Below, piece after piece: positions 58,804 through 64,000 of a DNA stretch of 64,000 bases. Both the position numbers and the translations under genes were made by a program. Numbering within the stretch: the stretch's first letter is position 1; every line of letters begins with the position of its first letter. The DNA is from Streptomyces sp. f51. GTDB taxonomy: Bacteria; Actinomycetota; Actinomycetes; Streptomycetales; Streptomycetaceae. The stretch covers positions 5,737,001-5,801,000 of the forward strand of contig NZ_CP149798.1 of assembly GCF_037940415.1 (NCBI RefSeq). Direction: 5' to 3'. The notes under the pieces are model-generated. The model was not told where the DNA came from and made no database searches. It saw only the letters and a list, made by a program, of their open reading frames with translations.

Positions 58804-60546
58804 TCAGGGCTGGGTCAGGGGCAGGTGGAGGTCCGTGCTCGACAGGGTCATCGGCGTCGGCGAGACCGCCCGCAGCCGCATGCGTACGCCGGCCCGTGGG
58901 ATCGGGAACCTGCCGTCGGGGGGACGGAGTTCGTAGCGGCCGAAGGCGTGGCCGGCCAAGGTGGACGGGCCGGATCTCACCGACCAGTAGCGGCTCATGC
59001 CCTGGCCCGTGGTCAGCGTGAAGTGCGGGCTCAGGGCCGCGTCGCCGAGATTGGTGACGCCGACCGTGAGTCCGGTCAGGGTGTGCGCGGTCCGGTGGGC
59101 CTCGGTGACCTGCATGCGCAGCGGCGGTGACCCGGTGGCCGCCAGCGTCACCGCCGCCGCCGAGGGGGCCAGCAGCAGGACGACCGCGGCCATCAGGGCC
59201 CCGCGCCGGTGCGGACCGCGCAGGAAGGCCGGGCGTGGCTGCCACGCCCGGCGGAAGGACTCCCAGGGCGCGGTGATCGCGGCGGCCACCCACAGCGGCG
59301 TCATCAGCAGGTAGTAGCCGTCCTGCGAACGGGTCGCCACATAGAACGCGCACCAGGGCAGCACCGTCGCGGCGGGCCCCAGCCGCCGCACGAACAGCAC
59401 GAACAGGGCCAGCAGTGCCGCCGCGAGGAGCAGGCTCGCGTGTGCGTACCAGGCCAGGCGGTCGCTGCCGTCGGTGAGGTACAGCGAGATGCCGACCAGC
59501 CCCTGTCCGTGCATGTCGGCGTCCTGGGTGAGGGGCAGGGCGATCCCGGAGAACCAGGAGCGCGGCTCGCTCACGATGAAGTACGCGTTGATCAGCAGCC
59601 AGGTGGTGGCGGCGATGCCGGCGATCCGGCCGACCGCGATCGCCGCCGCCCGCGCGCCGAGGTCGCCCCGGCGCAGCGCGTACACGCCGGCCAGCAGGAA
59701 CGGGGTGAGGAACCAGGGGAGCTGCTGCGCCGCGCAGGCCGCACCGAGGCAGACGGCCCGCGCGATGTCGCCCCGGCCGCCGCGGCCCATCCGCGGCCAT
59801 CCCATCACCACCGGGATGAGCAGGGCGCCGGCGAGGATCGCCGGATAGCCGAGCCGTGCGTACGTCGGCAGCAGACCGAATCCGAGACAGGCCAGCGTCG
59901 CGGCGGACCGCCACGGCACCGGCAGCATCCGCCACATGACGACCGCGCCCGTGATGACGGCCCCGGTGCCGACCATGGTGGCGGCGGTCGAGCCGTGTCC
60001 GACCCACAGCAGTGGCGCGGTGAGCATCAGCGCGAGCGGCGGATAGCCGTACGTGTAGTCGTAGCCGCCGTTCATCGTCGCGGTGAGGGCGACGCCGTGG
60101 CCGAAGAGCCAGGGCCACGGGCGGCCGTAGACCTGGTGGCCGGCGATGAACTCGTGGGCGGCCTGGGTGGTGAGGACGGACTCGTCGCTGCCCTGGTGGT
60201 TCATGACCAGTCCGCACACGACGAGGGTCACGGCCGTCAGCAGGACGACGAGGTCGAGCCGCGCCAGCGACCGGCCCCGGCGCACCACGAGGGTCAGGAC
60301 GCCGGTCGCCAGGATCGAGGCGTAGCAGAGCGAGATGATCGCGGCGACGAGGAGCCGGTGACTCGCTGCCTGCGCCCACAGCGGGCGCGTACCGATGAAC
60401 AGGCTGATGTCGGCCAGGAGGGTGAGGACGCGGTGCCACTGGGCGGGCGCCTCGTCCGGGTTCCAGCGCGTGACCGGCCCGCCGGACGTGACCGTCGAAG
60501 GGACCTGGCGGCGCGTCGGCGCCGGCTTGATTTCTGCCGAGTACAC
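58804..60546 (-). CDS. Polytopic membrane protein, GT-C glycosyltransferase-like
   Basis: This 580-aa protein has about twelve hydrophobic spans after a 65-residue N-terminus and ends with a beta-rich domain of about 100 residues, probably outside the cell (VTNLGDAALSPHFTLTTGQG). The first external loop after span 2 has HQGSDESVLTTQAAHEF, an acidic pair of the kind that acts in GT-C enzymes using polyprenyl-phosphate sugars, and GGYDYTYGYPPLALML follows. A role in wall or lipid glycosylation is possible but not shown. It starts at a GTG eight bases after TAGCGT, suggesting a leaderless mRNA. Confidence 0.7.
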   Translation of the reverse strand: MYSAEIKPAPTRRQVPSTVTSGGPVTRWNPDEAPAQWHRVLTLLADISLFIGTRPLWAQAASHRLLVAAIISLCYASILATGVLTLVVRRGRSLARLDLVVLLTAVTLVVCGLVMNHQGSDESVLTTQAAHEFIAGHQVYGRPWPWLFGHGVALTATMNGGYDYTYGYPPLALMLTAPLLWVGHGSTAATMVGTGAVITGAVVMWRMLPVPWRSAATLACLGFGLLPTYARLGYPAILAGALLIPVVMGWPRMGRGGRGDIARAVCLGAACAAQQLPWFLTPFLLAGVYALRRGDLGARAAAIAVGRIAGIAATTWLLINAYFIVSEPRSWFSGIALPLTQDADMHGQGLVGISLYLTDGSDRLAWYAHASLLLAAALLALFVLFVRRLGPAATVLPWCAFYVATRSQDGYYLLMTPLWVAAAITAPWESFRRAWQPRPAFLRGPHRRGALMAAVVLLLAPSAAAVTLAATGSPPLRMQVTEAHRTAHTLTGLTVGVTNLGDAALSPHFTLTTGQGMSRYWSVRSGPSTLAGHAFGRYELRPPDGRFPIPRAGVRMRLRAVSPTPMTLSSTDLHLPLTQP

Positions 60547-60554
60547 GGCCCCAT

Positions 60555-60560
60555 ACGCTA
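60555..60560 (-). promoter_or_regulatory. -10 element of a probable leaderless transcript (GT-C-like gene)
   Basis: TAGCGT on the minus strand stands eight bases before the GTG at 60546. Confidence 0.4.
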
Positions 60561-60644
60561 ATTCCGGCTGGTGAGCGGCGCTCGACGGGACGTGAAGAGT
60601 CGGGTGTGAGGCGAGTAAGAGCGTGCCGGCCGGGGCCGGCCGCG

Positions 60645-61064
60645 TCAGGCGTTGGACAGGGACACCTCGGTGGACTTGATCAGTGCGACGACCTCGGAAC
60701 CGGTGGCGAGGCCCAGGTCCGTGACCGCCTCCCGGGTGATCGCGGAGGTCAGTTCGCCGCCCGCGACCCGGACCTTGACGCTGGCCATGGCGCCACCGGT
60801 GGTGACGCCGGTGACCGTGCCCGGCAGCTGGTTGCGGATGCTCAGCCCGTCGACCGGCCCGGTCGCCAGGGAGACCTCCGTGGACTTGACCAGGGCCCGC
60901 ACGGTCGAGCCCGACGTCAGGCCGAGCTCCTGTACGGCCTCCAGAGTGACGGCCGCGGTGATCTCCCCTCCGGCGTCGAGCCGGACCTTGACCGTCGCCA
61001 TCACCTCACCGGGGGTGACGGAGGTGACGGTGCCGGGGAGCTGATTGCGGATGCTCAGGCTCAT
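60645..61064 (-). CDS. Molybdenum-pterin/molybdate-binding protein with two Mop domains
   Basis: This 139-aa protein consists of two tandem Mop (TOBE) domains, residues 1-68 and 73-139. Each begins LSIRNQLPGTVT and ends with a KSTEVSL signature, so it is a di-molbindin like ModG. It stores or buffers molybdate in the cytoplasm. The two halves are very similar and derive from an internal duplication. No mod transporter genes are adjacent. The ATG has AGGAGG upstream on the minus strand (complement near 61067-61072). Confidence 0.93.
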   Translation of the reverse strand: MSLSIRNQLPGTVTSVTPGEVMATVKVRLDAGGEITAAVTLEAVQELGLTSGSTVRALVKSTEVSLATGPVDGLSIRNQLPGTVTGVTTGGAMASVKVRVAGGELTSAITREAVTDLGLATGSEVVALIKSTEVSLSNA

Positions 61065-61239
61065 GAGGAGGCCTCGCTTGCTGTGCGACGGGAGGGATAG
61101 GGACGTATATGCGTAGCTTGCCGCACGCGACGGATCCGGGTCCGGGTCGCCGACCGTGTCGCTGTTGGGCCGAACGGGTGACCATGCGTAAGAATTGCCC
61201 GGTGCAGACTACGAGTGCGAGCCAGGCCGGGGTGGACCG

Positions 61240-61629
61240 ATGAGCGGCCACGACGTCACCGATGAACAGTGGGAAGGGCTCGCCCAGGTCGTTCCGTTGC
61301 GCGGCCGGGACGCCTGGCCGTCGGCGGTGCGGCACCGGTCGATCCCCGAGGCCGAGACCGAGACGCGGCGCCGCTTCGTGGTTCTGCGGGTCAACGTCTT
61401 CGCGGACGCCCGCGACGTCGCCGAGACGCTCATGTCCGGCATCCCCGTGCTCCTCGACCTGACCGGCGCGGAGACCGACGTCGCCAAGCGGGTCCTGGAC
61501 TTCAGTACGGGCGTGGTCTTCGGGCTCGCCAGCGGGATGCACCGGGTCGACCGGAACGTATTCCTGCTGACGCCCCCGGGGACCGAGGTGCGCGGCCTGA
61601 TGGAGGGGGTCGGCGTTCCCGGCCTCTGA
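61240..61629 (+). CDS. sflB: SepF-like cell division protein
   Basis: This 129-aa protein has a SepF domain in its second half: RRRFVVLRVNVFADARDVAETLMSGIPVLLDLTG, TDVAKRVLDFSTGVVFGLASGMHRVDRNVFLLTP. It lacks the N-terminal membrane-binding helix and long linker of true SepF. Streptomyces has two such SepF-like proteins besides SepF, SflA and SflB, and from memory SflB lies in this chromosomal region, so I use that name tentatively. It may modulate SepF/FtsZ assembly during growth. GGTGGA stands before the ATG. An ATPase gene follows 95 bases later. Confidence 0.75.
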   Translation: MSGHDVTDEQWEGLAQVVPLRGRDAWPSAVRHRSIPEAETETRRRFVVLRVNVFADARDVAETLMSGIPVLLDLTGAETDVAKRVLDFSTGVVFGLASGMHRVDRNVFLLTPPGTEVRGLMEGVGVPGL

Positions 61630-61712
61630 CCGCCGCCGTCCCTGATCGGGGGCCCGTCCCCCGATCGTAGGAAGGTCCCCCGGGCGTAACGGTTCGCCTC
61701 ACGCCGGCGCCC

Positions 61713-61718
61713 TACCGT
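61713..61718 (+). promoter_or_regulatory. -10 element of a probable leaderless transcript (SMC-like ATPase)
   Basis: TACCGT lies six bases before the ATG at 61725, without a ribosome-binding site. Confidence 0.5.
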
Positions 61719-61724
61719 CGGCAT

Positions 61725-62882
61725 ATGACTCTGTCCTCTCCGGAAGCCCCGACGGCGGTGGAGGCGCGTCCGGTCCGCCCGGGCGTCAGCGAGCTGCGGC
61801 TCGCCGCCTTCGCCGCCCACCGCCGCGTCCGGTTCCCGCTCGGACCGCTCACCCTGATCGCCGGTCCCAGCGGCAGCGGGAAGACGACCGCGCTGCGGGC
61901 CTACGAGGCGCTGGCGCGGCTCGGTGCGGGGGCGGGGCTCTCCGAGGTGTTCCCGGACCCGGTCGCCTGCGTTCCCGAGCGCTCCCGGGCCGATGCCCAG
62001 CAGCGCCGTGGCTTCCGGATCGGCTGCACGGTCGACGGACCCGAGGGCCCGGTCCGGCTCGACGTCGCCGTCCAGGTCGAGCCCGAACTGCGCGTCGTGG
62101 GCGAGCGGTTGTCGGCCGGCGGGCGGACCCTGCTGGAGACGGCGCTGCGCGACCCGGGCCGCCCGTGCGTCCAGGCGGCCTGGTACACGGGCGGCACGTC
62201 CTCGGTGACGCGGGTCCCGCTCCCGGACGACCGCCTCGGCACCGCGCTGCTGCCCCTGCGCGTCGCCGGCCGCACCGCCGGAGAGCGTCAAGTCCTGGCC
62301 GCCGCCGAGCAGATGGTCCTCGCCCTGCGGTCCGTGTACGTCTGCGACCCGGACCCGGACTCCATGCGGACCCCCGTTCCGCTCGGCTCGGGCCGGCTGC
62401 TGCGCGGCTGCGGCAACCTCGCCGAAGTCCTCTGGCGTACGAGGTCGGAGTGCGGCCGGCGGTACGCCCACCTGGTCGGCGCGGTCGAGGCCGGGTGCGC
62501 CGGTCCGGTCACAGACGTGCTGGCCGAGGTCCTCGGCGACGGCACCGTCCGCGCCCTCCTCGACCGCGGCGACGGCGTCCGTACGCCGCTCGGGCTGCTG
62601 GGCGACGGCGAGTTGAGGTATCTCGCGCTCGCCCTCGTGCTGCTCACCGGGCCCGGCGTCCTGGAGGTCGACCCGGCGGGCGAGGTGCCGTCCGCGTTCC
62701 AGTCGCTGACCGTCCTGGCCGACGGCCTCGACCGGGGGCTGGACGCCCGCCAGGCCGGGGAACTGGTGCGGCTGGCGGCGCGGATGTGCGAGCGCGGACA
62801 CATCCGGCTGCTGGGCACGGTCCACGACGAAGCACGGGTGCCCGCGACCGCCGGCGCCACGGTGGTGGACCTGACTCCGTGA
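61725..62882 (+). CDS. SMC/RecF-like AAA ATP-binding protein
   Basis: This 385-aa protein has an N-terminal P-loop GPSGSGKTT (about residues 47-55) after a RecF-like strand (LRLAAFAAHRRVRFPLGPLTLIAG). A signature-like region follows near 295 (LGDGELRYLALALVLLTGPGVLEVDP), which resembles the ABC signature and Walker B of small SMC-type ATPases, and LLGTVHDEARV near the end corresponds to the H-loop. It has no coiled coil, so it belongs to the compact AAA_21/AAA_23 group. Substrate and partner are unknown; it lies downstream of the SepF-like gene but has its own promoter. Confidence 0.78.
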   Translation: MTLSSPEAPTAVEARPVRPGVSELRLAAFAAHRRVRFPLGPLTLIAGPSGSGKTTALRAYEALARLGAGAGLSEVFPDPVACVPERSRADAQQRRGFRIGCTVDGPEGPVRLDVAVQVEPELRVVGERLSAGGRTLLETALRDPGRPCVQAAWYTGGTSSVTRVPLPDDRLGTALLPLRVAGRTAGERQVLAAAEQMVLALRSVYVCDPDPDSMRTPVPLGSGRLLRGCGNLAEVLWRTRSECGRRYAHLVGAVEAGCAGPVTDVLAEVLGDGTVRALLDRGDGVRTPLGLLGDGELRYLALALVLLTGPGVLEVDPAGEVPSAFQSLTVLADGLDRGLDARQAGELVRLAARMCERGHIRLLGTVHDEARVPATAGATVVDLTP

Positions 62883-63198
62883 GGGAGCCGGGCGTGCCGG
62901 TGGTCCGGGGCGGTGGGGAAGGCGGGCGTGCCGGCGGTCCGGGGGCGCGGGGAGGGGCGCCGGGCGTGCCTGCGGTCCGAGGGCGCGGGGAGGAACCGGG
63001 CTGGCCGGTGGTCCGGGGCTGTTGGGGCGGCGAGGGCGGTGGTGGTCCCGCGCTACCGGGGAGGAGCCGGGAGTGTGGTGTTCCCAAGTCGTGTGGCAGC
63101 CGGGAGCGGTGGTGGTCCGGGGCGGCCGACGGGGCCGGATCCTGGTGGCCGGTCCCGCTCCGTGGGTGAACCGGTCAGGGGGTGATACACCTGACGGC
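62883..63198 (+). repeat. Degenerate GC-rich tandem repeat after the ATPase gene
   Basis: GGGCGTGCCGG(T/C)GGTCCGGGG-like units recur near 62891, 62925, 62963 and 62999 (spacing 34-38 bases) and then decay into GGTGGTCC-rich sequence up to about 63150. No gene is supported in this 316-base gap. The last 20 bases should hold the start region of the MazG-like gene. Confidence 0.7.
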
Positions 63199-63531
63199 GT
63201 GAGTGAACTGGACGTGGCGACGATTCAGCGCAGACTGGCCGAGTTCGCGGCCGTGCGGAACTGGCAGCCCTACCACACCCCCAAGAACCTGGTCTCCGCG
63301 CTGAGCGTGGAGGCGTCCGAACTCCTGGAGATCTTCCAGTGGTTGACGCCGGAGGAGTCGGCCCGGGTGATGCGGGACGAGGACACCGCGCACCGCGTCA
63401 CCGACGAGGTCGCGGACGTGCTCGCGTATCTGCTCCAGTTCTGCGAGGTGCTGGGCATCGACCCCCTCGCGGCCCTCGACGCGAAGATCGACCGGAACGA
63501 GCGGAGGTTCCCGGCGCCGGGAAACCCCTGA
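63199..63531 (+). CDS. MazG-like nucleotide pyrophosphohydrolase
   Basis: This 110-aa protein has the all-helical MazG/iMazG fold: RNWQPYHTPKNLVSALSVEASELLEIFQWL, with the metal-binding EASELLE motif, and DEVADVLAYLLQF, giving the ExxE...ExxD set of Mg2+ ligands. It probably hydrolyses non-canonical or surplus dNTPs to monophosphates. At this length it is a single-domain form (dCTPase-like). It starts at a GTG. There is no clear ribosome-binding site, so it may be leaderless. Confidence 0.88.
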   Translation: MSELDVATIQRRLAEFAAVRNWQPYHTPKNLVSALSVEASELLEIFQWLTPEESARVMRDEDTAHRVTDEVADVLAYLLQFCEVLGIDPLAALDAKIDRNERRFPAPGNP

Positions 63532-63724
63532 CGCGGTGCCCGAACCGGGCCCGTGAAAACGGAATGCGACACTCTCTGTAGTCGTCACCGCGCTCCGATG
63601 CGATTCCGTGTCCACAGATTTCGGGCTTCCTCTGGCTTTCCGTCTCAACCGCCCTCACTCTGGGTAGTGAACAAGGGAGTTCGACTGTACGCGCGAGAGC
63701 GCGTCGGACAGACGGGGGCAGCGC

Positions 63725-64000
63725 ATGGAAGCGGTGCGGCTCATCGCGGCGAACAGACGTGCCCTGGCGGAGAGCGGCGAGACTCCGGAGGTCATGGCGG
63801 AGGCATGGCAGGCGCATTCCCTGGCACAGGCGATCGGCAGCCGCCTCGCCGTGTCCGGTCCTCCCGAACTCCGGGGCGAGGCCCTGGGGTTGACCGAGCT
63901 GGCGGGCCGCGGCTGCGGTGTGCTCGGCGATCACGCCCTCGACATCGGCGCCTTACGGGCCGCCCGGCTCACGGAGCTGGGCGACGCGCGCGAGTCATTG
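63725..64000 (+). CDS. DUF6099-like protein, 3' end outside window, with a TTA codon
   Basis: The first 92 codons are visible. The protein starts MEAVRLIAANRRALA, continues AEAWQAHSLAQAIGSRL, and is helical and soluble; this fits my memory of the DUF6099 family of Streptomyces, function unknown. Codon 77 (63953-63955) is TTA, the only in-frame TTA I found in a gene of this window. Translation should therefore need the bldA tRNA and be delayed to development or antibiotic production. GACGGGGG precedes the ATG. Confidence 0.65.
   Translation, partial: MEAVRLIAANRRALAESGETPEVMAEAWQAHSLAQAIGSRLAVSGPPELRGEALGLTELAGRGCGVLGDHALDIGALRAARLTELGDARESL

Noticed and set aside
1..64000. Mobile elements, tRNA or rRNA genes, attachment sites, phage genes
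   Set aside because: No transposase, integrase, terminal inverted repeats with target duplications, or cloverleaf-forming sequence was seen; the gene content is core chromosomal.

Overview
The window is a high-GC, gene-dense stretch of a Streptomyces chromosome. Support for this comes from the cell-division proteins SepH and a SepF-like protein, the CutR/CutS two-component system, a single HPr, an N-acetyltransferase fused to an acyl-CoA-synthetase-like module (PatA type), a c-di-AMP riboswitch ahead of a secreted M23 peptidase, several leaderless starts, and one bldA-type TTA codon. From memory the gene order follows the SCO5834 to SCO5970 part of the S. coelicolor chromosome. It is core-chromosome DNA: I see no insertion sequence, prophage, tRNA, rRNA, CRISPR array or large secondary-metabolite cluster.

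Layout. 1-7.4 kb: a DUF6082 fragment, a CobW metal chaperone, a ParC-type topoisomerase subunit and two overlapping M16 peptidase genes (one active, one without the metal motif). 7.4-15.7 kb: a ydaO (c-di-AMP) riboswitch and M23 peptidase, a GntR regulator, ptsH, the PatA-like acetyltransferase, a DUF5998/phosphodiesterase pair and thymidine kinase. 15.7-25.3 kb: a VOC protein, a rhodanese, SepH, a two-span membrane protein, an MFS transporter with a lactone-oxidase gene, ferrochelatase, an inositol-monophosphatase-like enzyme and a 57-residue protein. 25.7-43.7 kb: cutRS, followed by a block that, from memory, is also collinear in Mycobacterium (DUF4193, DUF3093, dut, DUF3710, OB-fold, DUF3159, two TrkA proteins, APC permease, TRAM methyltransferase). 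Here the block is interrupted by a secreted lyase and a kdpDE pair. 43.8-52.9 kb: a lipoprotein/secreted-protein pair of unknown function, a secreted amidase, an HxlR-SRPBCC-luciferase-like group and two membrane proteins.

53.1-57.5 kb holds the least described unit: a 476-aa protein of unknown family, a MoxR-type AAA+ ATPase, and a protein with a zinc-metallopeptidase-like HEVSH motif plus a complete VWA MIDAS motif, preceded by an N-terminal array of four identical-length 29-residue repeats. 57.8-64 kb: an SDR that has lost its catalytic Tyr, a GT-C-like membrane protein, a two-domain molybdate-binding protein, a SepF-like protein beside an SMC-like ATPase, a MazG-like pyrophosphohydrolase and a partial DUF6099-like gene carrying the TTA codon.

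Two features recur. Convergent gene pairs are separated by long perfect inverted repeats acting as bidirectional terminators. Several intergenic spaces directly after stop codons are filled by degenerate GC-rich minisatellites with 29 to 38-bp periods; a related 87-bp array is translated inside the VWA gene. Coordinates and starts come from reading the sequence; family names come from recalled motifs and were not checked by search.
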